Part shown: positions 1 to 8,726 of the stretch, one piece after another
Numbering within the stretch: position 1 is the stretch's first letter
Layout: every line of letters begins with the position of its first letter
NCBI RefSeq assembly: GCF_037992945.1
Contig: NZ_CP150304.1
Location: 2,607,501 to 2,671,500, forward strand
Direction: 5' to 3'
DNA: 64,000 bases
From: Peribacillus sp. FSL E2-0218
GTDB lineage: Bacteria; Bacillota; Bacilli; Bacillales; DSM-1321
Program-made: the position numbers and the translations under genes
The notes under the pieces: generated by a model
Told to the model about the DNA's origin: nothing
Seen by the model: only the letters and a program-made list of their open reading frames with translations
Databases searched by the model: none

Positions 1-787
1 CAAGGTATTCATCTGTGCGAGGATCATATTCTTCATAATCGATTCCATTGATGATGCCTTTAAGGTCACCATTTCTTTTGCGTAAAAATCCATCCAGATT
101 CTCACCAAAATAGGGGCTTTGAATTTCCTCCGCATAACTTTGGCTTACCGTTGTGACGATATTGGAAAATGCTAAGCCAGCTTTCAAATAACTGACATTC
201 CCATGAAATTCAAGACCATTGATATTAAAATATAACTCACTTAAATCCAGCAGTTCGGCCAATACCGTTTTGGAATAGACCCCTTGATATCGTAAATTAT
301 GTATCGTAAAGACCGTTTTTATATCCTGATAGAAAGGATGATTATGATAGTGCGCTTTCAGCAATACACTGACTAGGCCCGTCTGCCAATCATGACAGTG
401 CACGATATCGGGCTTTTCATCTAAGTATGGCAAAGCCTCCAATATGGCACGGGAAAAGAAGGCGAACCTTTCGCCATCATCGAAGAAACCATAACTCCCA
501 TGTCTTTTGAAATAATATTCGTTATCCAAAAAATAATATGTAATTCCATTTGCGACAAGCTTCTCGATTCCACAAAACTGCTGACGCCAACCTACAGGAA
601 CTTCAATACTTGTCATATGCGTCATTTCCTGTTTGAACTGAAAAGGGAGATCCTCATATTTAGGAAGAATGACACTTACATGGACTCCCTGTTTTAGTAG
701 TGCTTTCGGGAGTGCGCCTATTACGTCTCCGAGCCCTCCCGTTTTTATGAAGGGGGCGCATTCCGAAGCAGCGAATACTATGTTCAT
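1..787 (-). CDS. glgA: Glycogen synthase GlgA (3' end outside window)
   Basis: Glycogen (starch) synthase adds glucose from ADP-glucose to the growing alpha-1,4-glucan in the cytoplasm. About 262 N-terminal residues are visible. They begin MNIVFAASECAPFIKTGG, and the ADP-glucose-binding motif KTGGLGDV lies at residues 15-22. That motif is diagnostic of GT5 glycogen synthases. The ATG at 787 is preceded by a GGAGGTG-like site, and glgD ends only 16 bp upstream, so this is the fourth glg gene of one minus-strand operon. The C-terminal half is cut off by the window edge. Confidence is high because of the motif and the operon order B-C-D-A. Confidence 0.95.
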   Translation of the reverse strand, partial: MNIVFAASECAPFIKTGGLGDVIGALPKALLKQGVHVSVILPKYEDLPFQFKQEMTHMTSIEVPVGWRQQFCGIEKLVANGITYYFLDNEYYFKRHGSYGFFDDGERFAFFSRAILEALPYLDEKPDIVHCHDWQTGLVSVLLKAHYHNHPFYQDIKTVFTIHNLRYQGVYSKTVLAELLDLSELYFNINGLEFHGNVSYLKAGLAFSNIVTTVSQSYAEEIQSPYFGENLDGFLRKRNGDLKGIINGIDYEEYDPRTDEYL

Positions 788-803
788 TGCCGCACCTCCT
801 CTA

Positions 804-1910
804 TTAAATGACTTCCGCTTTTTTTATTACAGCCGGCTGTTTCCTGCCAATGACCGCTTTTTCCTTGGTTATTTTCACTTCTTTATCCGTTATCGTATTT
901 TCGACGATAGCACCTTCTTCGATTTCACCTTTTTGCATGATGATGCTATTCCTGATGATTGCGCCTTTTTTTACCTTTACCCCTCGGAAAAGAATGCTGT
1001 TCTCCACTGTTCCTTCAATGTCACAACCATTTGCAATTAACGAATTGGTAACATTCGAAGAACGTGAGTATTTTGTCGGCGCTTCATGCTTGATTTTTGT
1101 ATAAACATCCCATGTGTCTCCGAAAAAGGAACGGATGACGGCAGGGTTAAGGAAATTCATATTACTGGAATGGAAGCTTTCAATTGAATGGATAAATGGC
1201 ATATCTCCAGTAAAGTTGTAACCTTTGACTGTAAAGCGATGGAGATTGGCTTTCACTGCATCTTTCAAAAAGTCATATTCCCCATTCGCTACACAGCTTT
1301 TAATCAATTTAACCAATAAGGTCTTGCTTATGATGAAGGTTTCTAAACAAACATGGTCTCCTGGCCTAGGGATCGTGTAAAAACTGATGTCCGTGATATC
1401 TTCATCGGAATCGACCGAGCATGTGTGATAAATCGGTTTTTCAATTAATTCGCCGACATAGTCTTTATAGACGACGGTTATATCCGCATCATGTTTTTTA
1501 TGATAAGCAAGCACATCATTAAAATCCAATTTGGATACATGGCATCCCGGGGAAATGATGACAGTATCAGCCGCTGCCCGTTCGAAAAAGCTGAGGTGAT
1601 CATAAAATTGTTTCATATCGCCAGTTACTGTTTCGTCGGGATGGATGGGCGGCAGGATGAACAGTCCTCCTGAACGTCTATCCAGATTCCATTCCTTACC
1701 TGAACCAAGATGATCCATGACCGAAAGATATTTTTCCTTAGGGAAAACGGCTACCTTTGATACATCGGCGTTAATGAAGTTAGACATTGTGAAGTCAATC
1801 AAACGGTAGCGTCCTCCAAATGGTACGGATGCCACATTACGATGAGCAGTCAGCTCTTTTAAATGTTGTTTTTCATTGATTAAGTTAATAATACCCAACA
1901 CATTTTCCAT
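804..1910 (-). CDS. glgD: Glucose-1-phosphate adenylyltransferase regulatory subunit GlgD
   Basis: GlgD is the non-catalytic partner of GlgC in the Bacillus ADP-glucose pyrophosphorylase. The 368-residue protein keeps the sugar-nucleotidyltransferase fold (PFGGRYRLIDF at about 30-40) and a C-terminal left-handed beta-helix of hexapeptide repeats. It lacks the N-terminal glycine-rich GGxGxRL nucleotide loop that the adjacent GlgC has. That loss is typical of the regulatory subunit. It lies between glgC (17 bp upstream) and glgA (16 bp downstream) on the same strand, as in B. subtilis. The start has a GGGGAAGATG ribosome site. Confidence 0.93.
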   Translation of the reverse strand: MENVLGIINLINEKQHLKELTAHRNVASVPFGGRYRLIDFTMSNFINADVSKVAVFPKEKYLSVMDHLGSGKEWNLDRRSGGLFILPPIHPDETVTGDMKQFYDHLSFFERAAADTVIISPGCHVSKLDFNDVLAYHKKHDADITVVYKDYVGELIEKPIYHTCSVDSDEDITDISFYTIPRPGDHVCLETFIISKTLLVKLIKSCVANGEYDFLKDAVKANLHRFTVKGYNFTGDMPFIHSIESFHSSNMNFLNPAVIRSFFGDTWDVYTKIKHEAPTKYSRSSNVTNSLIANGCDIEGTVENSILFRGVKVKKGAIIRNSIIMQKGEIEEGAIVENTITDKEVKITKEKAVIGRKQPAVIKKAEVI

Positions 1911-1927
1911 AGCATCTTCCCCTTTTT

Positions 1928-3094
1928 CTAGTTAAGAGTAATTTTCTTTTTATTTGGATTGATAATGGTCTGATTTTCGCCGATTAACGTAATATCGGAA
2001 GTTACCGCCGAATTCCCTACGACTGCCCCATCTTCAATTATGCAATTGCTGGCAATGATGCTTCGTTCAATATGAACATTTTCACCAATGGTCACATTGG
2101 GCATGATGACTGAATCTTTAATGGTTGAACCATAGCCTACCTTAACATTGTAGGATAGCACCGAGTGATCAATGTTCCCGTCGATCATGCATCCTTCATT
2201 GATAAGTGACTGACTGACCTCGGCATTTGCTGAGATATATTGCGGTGGGTGATTGGCATTGCGGGCAAAAATCTTCCAATGCTGATCATCCAGCTGGAAA
2301 TTCGGTTTTTCCTCCAATAAATCCATATGTGCCTGCCAGAGGCTCTCGACGGTTCCGACATCTTTCCAGTATTCATTAAAACGGTAGGCATACAGCTTCT
2401 TTCTGTCTTCCAGCATCTTAGGAATGATGTTGCTGCCAAAGTCATTAGAAGAATCCGCATCTTTTTCATCATTTATCAAATATTGTCTTAGCTTCTTCCA
2501 ATTGAAAAGGTAGACACCCATTGACGCGAGGTTACTCTTTGGATATTTAGGTTTTTCATCGAATTGGGTGATCTTATCCTCGTCATTTGTATTCATGATC
2601 CCAAATCGGCTTGCTTCTTGCCATGGTACTTGAATGACGGCTATCGTTGCCTCTGCATTCTTTTCGACATGATAATCCAGCATCTTACTGTAATCCATTT
2701 TATAAATATGGTCACCTGAAAGGATGAGTACGTGCTCCGGATCATAGTTGTCAATATATTGGATATTTTGATAAACGGCGTTTGCCGTCCCCTTATACCA
2801 TTCACCGCCTTCTTTGCCTTGATATGGCGGAAGAACGGAGACTCCGCCAACATCCAGATCTAGATCCCATGCTTTCCCGTTCCCAACATAATCATTTAAA
2901 ATCAATGGCTGATATTGGGTCAGTACCCCAACCGTATCAATACCAGAATGAGTGCAGTTACTCAATGGAAAATCGATGATTCTATATTTACCGCCGAAAG
3001 GAACAGCTGGTTTTGCCAACCCGATGGTCAGTTCACCTAACCTTGAACCCTGGCCTCCTGCCAATAACATTGCTATCCATTTTTTTGCTCCCAT
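1928..3094 (-). CDS. glgC: Glucose-1-phosphate adenylyltransferase catalytic subunit GlgC
   Basis: GlgC makes ADP-glucose from ATP and glucose-1-phosphate, the committed step of glycogen synthesis. The 388-residue protein has the nucleotide-binding loop AGGQGSRLG (residues 12-20), KPAVPFGGKYRIIDF (28-42), SGDHIYKMDY with the metal-binding Asp, and a C-terminal hexapeptide beta-helix. Its ATG overlaps the glgB stop codon by one base (TAATG), so the two are translationally coupled. It acts as a hetero-oligomer with GlgD, encoded next. The family assignment is secure. Confidence 0.96.
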   Translation of the reverse strand: MGAKKWIAMLLAGGQGSRLGELTIGLAKPAVPFGGKYRIIDFPLSNCTHSGIDTVGVLTQYQPLILNDYVGNGKAWDLDLDVGGVSVLPPYQGKEGGEWYKGTANAVYQNIQYIDNYDPEHVLILSGDHIYKMDYSKMLDYHVEKNAEATIAVIQVPWQEASRFGIMNTNDEDKITQFDEKPKYPKSNLASMGVYLFNWKKLRQYLINDEKDADSSNDFGSNIIPKMLEDRKKLYAYRFNEYWKDVGTVESLWQAHMDLLEEKPNFQLDDQHWKIFARNANHPPQYISANAEVSQSLINEGCMIDGNIDHSVLSYNVKVGYGSTIKDSVIMPNVTIGENVHIERSIIASNCIIEDGAVVGNSAVTSDITLIGENQTIINPNKKKITLN

Positions 3095-5034
3095 TATTCG
3101 TTCACTCTCCCCCGTCTTTTTTTTGTTTGCTTCATATAAATAGAAACGCCTAATGGAGGTACAGTTATTTCCATACTGAATGGTTGATTATGATAAGGTT
3201 CTTTTTTAACAGCAATGGGTTGCTCGTTGACCTGACCAGATCCTCCGAAATCCGCGGAATCACTGTTGAAGACCTCAATATATTTACCATGAGATGGCAC
3301 GCCAATCCGATATTGATCATGAGTCTGTGCAGAAAAATTACAGACCACAATACAATAATCGCCTTTTCGCTTACCTTTCCTCATAAAGGTAATGATACTC
3401 TGACTACTATTGTTTGGATCTATCCATTCAAACCCCTCCTGGACATGATCAAGTCTCCATAATGAAGAGGTTTCTTTATAGAATGACTGCAGGGTCCGAA
3501 AATAATAAGAAAGTTTCTCATGAGATTCATATTCCAAGAGCAGCCAATCCAATTGCTCCTCATCTTTCCATTCGATGAATTGGCCGAATTCGCCACCCAT
3601 GAAGAGAAGCTTTTTTCCAGGATGCGTCATGAAATAACCGAAGAGCAGTCGCGAATTTGCAAATTTCTGCCAATAGTCACCTGGCATCTTATTTAATAAC
3701 GACTTCTTGCCATGAACTACTTCATCATGAGAGAACGGCAATACGAAATTTTCTGAAAAAGCATAGAAAAATGAGAAGGTCAAAAGGTTATGATGGTATG
3801 GCCTCTCACCCGTTTCCAATTTCATGTATCGAAGGATGTCGTTCGTCCATCCCATATTCCATTTATAATTAAAACCAAGCCCGCCCATATCGGTTGGATA
3901 GGTTATAAGTGGGCGATCTGTTGCTTCTTCAGCCATCATTAATGCATGAGGATATTTCTTGAAAACTGCTTCATTGAGCCTTTGCAGAAATTCGATCGCT
4001 TCTAGATTTTCCTCCCCGCCATTTTGATTTTTCAATTTGACCGGCAAAGGATTGTCATGATTTAAATACACCATTGACGATACCGCATCGACACGGACAC
4101 CATCGATATGGTATACCTCCATCCAAAACATCACATTTGAAATTAGGAAGCTTATGACTTCCGGTTTGCTGAAATCGAAGTTATATGTGCCCCATAACGG
4201 ACGTTCTGCCCTATTATGATCAATAGGTTCATAGAGAGGTGTGCCATCGAAACGGGAAAGTCCATGGGCATCCTTACAAAAATGGGCGGGAACCCAGTCC
4301 AGGATGACTCCTATGCCATGTTGATGGCATTTGTTGATCAAATACTTGAAATCTTCCGGTGAACCGAAACGGCTGTTTACCGAATAATAACCGGTAACCT
4401 GGTATCCCCAAGACTTATCGAATGGGTGTTCCATTATTGCCATGATTTCTATGTGTGTAAAACTATTATCAATCACATACTCAACTAATCTATCGGCCAG
4501 TTCACGGTAAGAATAAAATTCGCCATTCTTTTTCTGTTTCCATGTGCCTGGGTGCACTTCATAAATGGACATGGGCCTATGATAGATGTTTTCCTTTTTC
4601 CGATCGGTTATCCACTTCGAATCTTGCCATTCAAAATTATCCAGCCTTTTGACAATTGAAGCTGTATTTGGTCTGACTTCCGAATAAAAGGCATATGGAT
4701 CGGCTTTAAGGATACGTTTATTTCCAGGTGTATGTATTTCGTATTTGTATAGTTCCCCTTCTTGAAGTCCTGGTACGAACAACACCCAGATACCTGAACG
4801 CTCGACCCGATTCATCACATGATCGGTTCCGTCCCAATCATTAAAATTACCTACTACCGATACTTGCTTGGCATGGGGGGCCCAAACGGCAAACCTAACT
4901 CCTTCTTTACCTAAAGATGTGATTATGTGTGCCCCAAGCATCTTATAGCTTTCATAAAGGGTCCCTTCATGAAACAGATATAAATCAAAATCGCTTGGAT
5001 AATTCTCTTGCAGCTGATCCAAAATTGTATTCAA
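3094..5034 (-). CDS. glgB: 1,4-alpha-glucan branching enzyme GlgB
   Basis: GlgB cleaves alpha-1,4 chains and re-attaches them as alpha-1,6 branches. Motifs of a GH13 branching enzyme are present in order: an N-terminal CBM48 region (FAVWAPHAKQVSVVG), DWVPAHF, the nucleophile region DGVRVDAV, the acid/base region MAEEATD, and FSHDEVVHGKKS. The reading frame stays open to 5217, but the start is placed at TTG 5034. That codon has a near-ideal GGAGGGG site five bases upstream and gives 646 residues, normal for Bacillus GlgB. In-frame ATGs at 5076 and 5073 have poorly spaced ribosome sites and would add an unusual leader. It heads the glgBCDA core. Confidence 0.94.
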   Translation of the reverse strand: MNTILDQLQENYPSDFDLYLFHEGTLYESYKMLGAHIITSLGKEGVRFAVWAPHAKQVSVVGNFNDWDGTDHVMNRVERSGIWVLFVPGLQEGELYKYEIHTPGNKRILKADPYAFYSEVRPNTASIVKRLDNFEWQDSKWITDRKKENIYHRPMSIYEVHPGTWKQKKNGEFYSYRELADRLVEYVIDNSFTHIEIMAIMEHPFDKSWGYQVTGYYSVNSRFGSPEDFKYLINKCHQHGIGVILDWVPAHFCKDAHGLSRFDGTPLYEPIDHNRAERPLWGTYNFDFSKPEVISFLISNVMFWMEVYHIDGVRVDAVSSMVYLNHDNPLPVKLKNQNGGEENLEAIEFLQRLNEAVFKKYPHALMMAEEATDRPLITYPTDMGGLGFNYKWNMGWTNDILRYMKLETGERPYHHNLLTFSFFYAFSENFVLPFSHDEVVHGKKSLLNKMPGDYWQKFANSRLLFGYFMTHPGKKLLFMGGEFGQFIEWKDEEQLDWLLLEYESHEKLSYYFRTLQSFYKETSSLWRLDHVQEGFEWIDPNNSSQSIITFMRKGKRKGDYCIVVCNFSAQTHDQYRIGVPSHGKYIEVFNSDSADFGGSGQVNEQPIAVKKEPYHNQPFSMEITVPPLGVSIYMKQTKKRRGRVNE

Positions 5035-5040
5035 TAAAAC

Positions 5041-5047
5041 CCCTCCA
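5041..5047 (-). promoter_or_regulatory. Ribosome binding site deciding the glgB start
   Basis: On the minus strand the sequence reads GGAGGGG, TTTTA, TTG. This is the only well-spaced Shine-Dalgarno sequence near the 5' end of glgB. It argues for the TTG start at 5034 rather than the two upstream ATGs. Confidence 0.75.
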
Positions 5048-5226
5048 TCAATATGAACTCGATAACATTTCATCATCCTTCCCCAGTTATTATATATATT
5101 CGGTGAAAATAACATTAATCCTTCAATGGAGGTGAAGATATTGTAATAAATGCCCGTTTTTTTGAAAATTAAAACATTTATTTGCAAAAAATCAACCAGA
5201 TTATGTAAAAAAATCATTATTTCAAT

Positions 5227-5257
5227 AAAAGCTCTTCCCTTTTTATTGGAAGAGCTC
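5227..5257 (-). terminator. Rho-independent terminator-like hairpin after the GH15 gene
   Basis: The inverted repeat agctcttcc/ggaagagct (5230-5238 and 5248-5256) is followed on the minus strand by TTTTATT. It lies between the GH15 gene and glgB. Read-through may therefore be partial, and the glg genes could have their own promoter just upstream of 5034. Confidence 0.7.
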
Positions 5258-5279
5258 TACGTTACCGTATATGAATAAT

Positions 5280-6293
5280 TCATGTCGCTTGTTCTGAGCG
5301 AAGCATGTCGGTTTTCGTCAAGAAAAGATAAGACAAAGATACGGACCATGCCAATGGTGTATTTTTGTTAGGGATATCACTTCCGCCAATATATAACTCG
5401 GGGACTTCCCAATTTTCCGGAATGATCCTTTTCGTTTTTTCTATATACTCCATGGCCTTATTCACCATGCCAAGTTCAAGAAAGCATAACCCCAACCAAG
5501 GGAGCCCGAAGCACCATTCCGCTTCCCGGCCTTCATTATAATAAAGATCATTTTCGTAACGAATACACCCGTTTGTTCTTTCAAGGAGACTTGTAACATT
5601 ATTCAAAATTTTAAGGGCTATTTCCCTGTCGACGAGTCGATAAGGATATATTAAGGATAAAAGGGCTAAATCCGCCTCTTTAGAATAGCTTTCCCTAGGA
5701 AGAAGAAAGCGGAGTGCCTCTTCTCCCTTTTTGATCAGTTCTTCCTTTACGTTGACGAGCATCTTGACTGAATTCAAACCGGCTACACATGCACCGATGC
5801 TCGAAGCGTGTATTTCGATGTTCTCTTCCCACATCCCATTATCTTCCGACTGCCAATATTGCAGGCATTCCAAGTAATGAACCAGCTTTTGAACGATTTG
5901 TAAATCACGTCCATCTCGGATCACCTTTTTCCCATGCCTATATCCTTCGCCGACGCCCCACAAAAAAGCACCGATTGCATCATTTTGAGCATGCCCCCAC
6001 TCTTCGGGCAGCTCCTTCAGCTCAGTGGAATATCTCGAGTGGATATATTCGAATAGATACTGAGGTTTTTGCTCAGTGTGAATATCTATCTTCCATTCAT
6101 AGGTTTGAAATAAGTCGAATAAGGCATGATAGGCCTTTTCATAACGATTGGATGGGTCATTTATAAAAGGAAGTACTGTATATACCACATCCCTTATCCA
6201 AACATAATTATAATCGTTGGAAACGCTGGCAGTATATGCACCATTAGTAAGCCGCATGCGATCGAGAACCTCTAGGGCACCATTTACATTCAT
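5280..6293 (-). CDS. Glycoside hydrolase family 15 (glucoamylase-like) protein
   Basis: This is a GH15-type (alpha/alpha)6-barrel protein, predicted to act on alpha-glucans. The 337-residue protein has no signal peptide, so it is probably cytoplasmic. It has YVWIRDVVY at about 30-38, which corresponds to the conserved W-x-R-D substrate-binding motif, and LPEEWGHAQNDAIGAFLWG at about 95-113, which carries the catalytic-base Glu region. It is shorter than secreted glucoamylases and may be a glycogen-trimming enzyme. It lies directly upstream of glgBCDA on the same strand, after an intervening hairpin. The RBS GGAGGTG is well placed. The exact substrate cannot be told from sequence. Confidence 0.82.
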   Translation of the reverse strand: MNVNGALEVLDRMRLTNGAYTASVSNDYNYVWIRDVVYTVLPFINDPSNRYEKAYHALFDLFQTYEWKIDIHTEQKPQYLFEYIHSRYSTELKELPEEWGHAQNDAIGAFLWGVGEGYRHGKKVIRDGRDLQIVQKLVHYLECLQYWQSEDNGMWEENIEIHASSIGACVAGLNSVKMLVNVKEELIKKGEEALRFLLPRESYSKEADLALLSLIYPYRLVDREIALKILNNVTSLLERTNGCIRYENDLYYNEGREAEWCFGLPWLGLCFLELGMVNKAMEYIEKTKRIIPENWEVPELYIGGSDIPNKNTPLAWSVSLSYLFLTKTDMLRSEQAT

Positions 6294-6377
6294 TTATAGA
6301 ACACCTCCATAGTTATTTCCTCATTTCCATTGTTGACAGACTACCGCATTCTAAACATCCGTTTTTTCTTTTAGATT

Positions 6378-6391
6378 TCGAAGCGCTTACA
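6378..6391 (-). promoter_or_regulatory. cre-like CcpA site upstream of the GH15/glg genes
   Basis: The minus strand reads TGTAAGCGCTTCGA. Eleven consecutive bases match the Bacillus cre consensus TGWAANCGNTNWCA, including the central CG. It lies 85-98 bp before the start of the GH15 gene, consistent with catabolite control of glycogen metabolism. No -35/-10 pair around it was convincing. Confidence 0.5.
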
Positions 6392-6556
6392 ATTCATTTA
6401 CCTACAACACCTTTTAAAAGTACTTTCACCCTAGTTTATGTGGTCAATGCCTTTTTTGATAATCAAGCTTTCCTTGTTCAGTAAAAAGCGTCATCTGCCT
6501 ACGCGATGGGTAGTCAGTCCACGGTTCATTCGTTCGTGCATGATTCCAGGTAGGAA

Positions 6557-6595
6557 CGAAAAAACCAGTAATGGAAATCCATTACTGGGTTTTTC
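6557..6595 (-). terminator. Strong terminator downstream of mug
   Basis: The perfect 10-bp stem ccagtaatgg/ccattactgg (6565-6574 and 6579-6588) has a 4-nt loop and is flanked by A-rich and T-rich tracts. It can end transcription on the minus strand after the mug gene and could also work in the other direction. The rest of the 376-bp gap 6294-6669 holds only this hairpin and the cre-like site. Confidence 0.8.
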
Positions 6596-6669
6596 GGCCT
6601 ATCCTTAAAATGCTAAGTATAGATTGAAAGAAAAAATCGTACAAATTTGCGTCACCTGCTTCTTGCTTT

Positions 6670-7200
6670 TTACTTTGCAGTTCTTTCAGTTACCGGCTTA
6701 TCGAGCAGAATCGGCAATTCTCGATATATTTCGATGATTTCTTCGATCTTCATTCTCACCAAGCCGCTGGAGGATGGTGCGACGAATTCCATCGTCGCAT
6801 TGGATAGGGGATCTTCCTGCAGGCCCCAAGCGATATGTCGTGATTGACGATATTCCTGATAAACACCCTTGCCTACGAAACAGACAAGTTTAGGCTTATA
6901 CTTTTCAATTTTTGCTTTTAATTGCTCTCTTCCCTTGCTGTATTCTGCCTTAGTGATATCATCCGCCCCTTTTGTAGGCCTGGAAACGATATTCGTGAAC
7001 CCATACCCTAAATCCAATAAGGTAAGATCTTCATCAGGGGCATATTTCCTCGGGGTCAAACCTGATTCATGGAGAATTTTCCAAAAACGGTTGTTAGGGT
7101 TTGCATAATGATGTCCTGTTTCCCCGGAACGTATGCTTGGATTGAAGCCAACAAACAAAATATCGAGATTCATCTTTAAATGATCATCTATTCCTTCCAT
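6670..7200 (-). CDS. mug: Mismatch-specific uracil/thymine DNA glycosylase (Mug family)
   Basis: This base-excision-repair glycosylase removes U or T from G:U/G:T mismatches. The 176-residue protein has the family motif GFNPS (18-22, catalytic Asn at 20), YANPNNRFW (32-40), and FVGKGVYQEYRQS in the C-terminal half. This corresponds to the Mug/TDG fold. It is close to the usual length of Mug. The gene stands alone between two hairpin terminators. The call is confident at family level; substrate preference is not deducible. Confidence 0.88.
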   Translation of the reverse strand: MEGIDDHLKMNLDILFVGFNPSIRSGETGHHYANPNNRFWKILHESGLTPRKYAPDEDLTLLDLGYGFTNIVSRPTKGADDITKAEYSKGREQLKAKIEKYKPKLVCFVGKGVYQEYRQSRHIAWGLQEDPLSNATMEFVAPSSSGLVRMKIEEIIEIYRELPILLDKPVTERTAK

Positions 7201-7370
7201 TGATTATCACTCCTTTTCATGTCTCTCTTCCATTCATTGTACAAAACGGAACAATAATTAACTACCCCTACGCCCTTCCCACACGAACATAACCAAAAAA
7301 ACGTCAATTTCCTATGTATTCGATACCGATATTGCAACTTAATGTATCCAGTAATTGCGGCACCAAAAGA

Positions 7371-7403
7371 AATCACACATAAGCATTTTTCCTATGTGTG
7401 ATT
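7371..7403 (-). terminator. Hairpin with 11-bp stem between DUF2642 gene and mug
   Basis: The stem aatcacacata/tatgtgtgatt (7371-7381 and 7393-7403) is followed on the minus strand by TTCTTTTGG. It is a plausible second terminator downstream of the DUF2642 genes. Apart from this and the next hairpin, nothing was recognised in 7201-7508. Confidence 0.55.
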
Positions 7404-7466
7404 GGAATGTTTATCGGCAGTGTCAAGATCCTTTTGAAAGCCGGAGCAGCCGAACTTAATCGGTGA

Positions 7467-7499
7467 AAAGAAACAGCCACCTTATAGATGGCTGCTTCT
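7467..7499 (-). terminator. Terminator of the DUF2642 gene pair
   Basis: The inverted repeat agaaacagcca/tggctgcttct (7469-7479 and 7489-7499) is near-perfect and followed on the minus strand by TCTTTTC. It sits 10 bp after the stop codon of the 71-residue gene. Confidence 0.75.
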
Positions 7500-7508
7500 T
7501 CATATTAC

Positions 7509-7724
7509 TTATTGTGCGTTTTCTACACGAACATAGTTAATTTGATTTAATGGAATGGTGATGATATCCAAATCGCCTTCATAACCACCGGATGTTTCCG
7601 TTAAGCGAACGATTTCATCGGTCACTACATGTAAAACTCCCTCAAATAAATCACTGCTTGTTGCCACTTCGACCGGGTTCCCGATATAATGTCTTAATTG
7701 ATTGAAAAAAATACTAGATAACAA
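7509..7724 (-). CDS. Small DUF2642 (YuzF-like) protein
   Basis: This 71-residue protein (LSSIFFNQLRHYIGNPVEVA...) resembles the DUF2642 family found in spore-formers. Its function is unknown, but members often occur among spore-surface genes. It has a small-barrel pattern in which a hydrophobic helix is followed by beta strands that end ITIPLNQINYVRVENAQ. The start is taken as TTG at 7724 because AAGGAGGAG lies seven bases upstream. An overlapping ATG at 7728 is out of frame. The C-terminal fold of the upstream gene is similar, so the pair may have arisen by duplication. They lie 13 bp apart. Confidence 0.7.
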   Translation of the reverse strand: MLSSIFFNQLRHYIGNPVEVATSSDLFEGVLHVVTDEIVRLTETSGGYEGDLDIITIPLNQINYVRVENAQ

Positions 7725-7737
7725 TGCATTCTCCTCC

Positions 7738-8322
7738 TTATATAGGCTCTCTAACAGAATTGATGGCACGGAATGGAACGAATACGACAGTCCCAGCTGC
7801 TTCACTAATGACGATATAATCAGCTTCAATTGCACTTAAAATTCCCGTCACCGGTGCAAAATCAGTGGAAACCGTTACAGTTCTTCCTAGTAATCTAAAT
7901 AAAACCCTTCTTAAATCACTGAATGGGTCTCCAGGAATACCAGGTGTATCAGGGAAGTCTGGTGTATCTGGCGTATTGTTGCCATTTTCAATTAGCCACT
8001 TATAATAGAGGTATTCGCAATAATTCTTTTTACATTCTTTCTTGCTGCTCATTTTTTTACCACCTTTTTGATTGTCTTTTATACGATCATCTTTTCTATT
8101 CTCATCTTGCTTGTGTTCACACTTCTTACTCTCTTCCTTTTTGCACTGTTCCCCCTTTCCCTTTTTTAGTACAGCACTGAATTCGTTGTCGATCGCAAGC
8201 GTGAATCCCGGTATGGTTCCTATTGAAAATGAATTTTCTGTCTGCAATTTTGCTAATATTTTACCTAAATTCGATCTTCTTGAATTCCTTGATCCACTTA
8301 ATTCCTTTGAGGATCTTGACAT
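7738..8322 (-). CDS. Lysine-rich protein with DUF2642-like C-terminal domain (possible spore coat protein)
   Basis: This 194-residue protein has three visible parts. A Ser/Arg-rich N-terminus is followed by a very charged Lys/Glu/Asp linker (about 55-110) and a proline repeat (PDTPDFPDTPGIPGDP, about 117-132). The final 60-residue beta-rich domain (LLGRTVTVSTDFAPVTGILSAIEADYIVIS...) resembles the neighbouring DUF2642 protein. The composition resembles spore coat or exosporium proteins of bacilli. That role is inference. The RBS AGAAAGGAGCAGC precedes the ATG at 8322. The neighbouring glycosyltransferase on the other strand would fit a spore-surface locus. Confidence 0.6.
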   Translation of the reverse strand: MSRSSKELSGSRNSRRSNLGKILAKLQTENSFSIGTIPGFTLAIDNEFSAVLKKGKGEQCKKEESKKCEHKQDENRKDDRIKDNQKGGKKMSSKKECKKNYCEYLYYKWLIENGNNTPDTPDFPDTPGIPGDPFSDLRRVLFRLLGRTVTVSTDFAPVTGILSAIEADYIVISEAAGTVVFVPFRAINSVREPI

Positions 8323-8489
8323 TTTGCTGCTCCTTTCTATATGGCTTCAAAAGTAGTATATTGACGAATGTTGTTTTCGGCTTGGACTAAACAACCTTTT
8401 TTTACTAACTTAATATTTTTTATGAAGGATGTTCAAAACCATGTCCATTTCTTTAAAGCGCGGAATATGATACGGATGAGGTGATAAAT

Positions 8490-8726
8490 GTGACGTATAA
8501 ACGAAGAACGGATAGCGAAAACATCGTATTTCCATCGTGCTCCGAAACATCCGGACCAACCAAAAAATGTGTGAACTCATTACCAAGAAAAGAAATCTCC
8601 CCTTCATTCGTAAGTGCTCTTCCTGCTGATCCAGGTATTATTGCACCATTAAATAAGGGTTATCGCGTTATCAGGAAACAATTAAGCGCAATCGACACCT
8701 TTCACATAAGGGGCATGCGAACATGA
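8490..8726 (+). CDS. Small hypothetical protein translationally coupled to a glycosyltransferase
   Basis: This 78-residue frame starts at GTG 8490, five bases after GAGGTGA. Its stop overlaps the ATG of the next gene (ATGA at 8723-8726). It has no recognised domain and two cysteines in the N-terminal half (FPSCSETSGPTKKCVN). The good ribosome site and the 4-bp overlap suggest a real gene. The product may act with the glycosyltransferase, for example as an acceptor peptide, but nothing in the sequence shows that. Confidence 0.5.
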   Translation: MTYKRRTDSENIVFPSCSETSGPTKKCVNSLPRKEISPSFVSALPADPGIIAPLNKGYRVIRKQLSAIDTFHIRGMRT

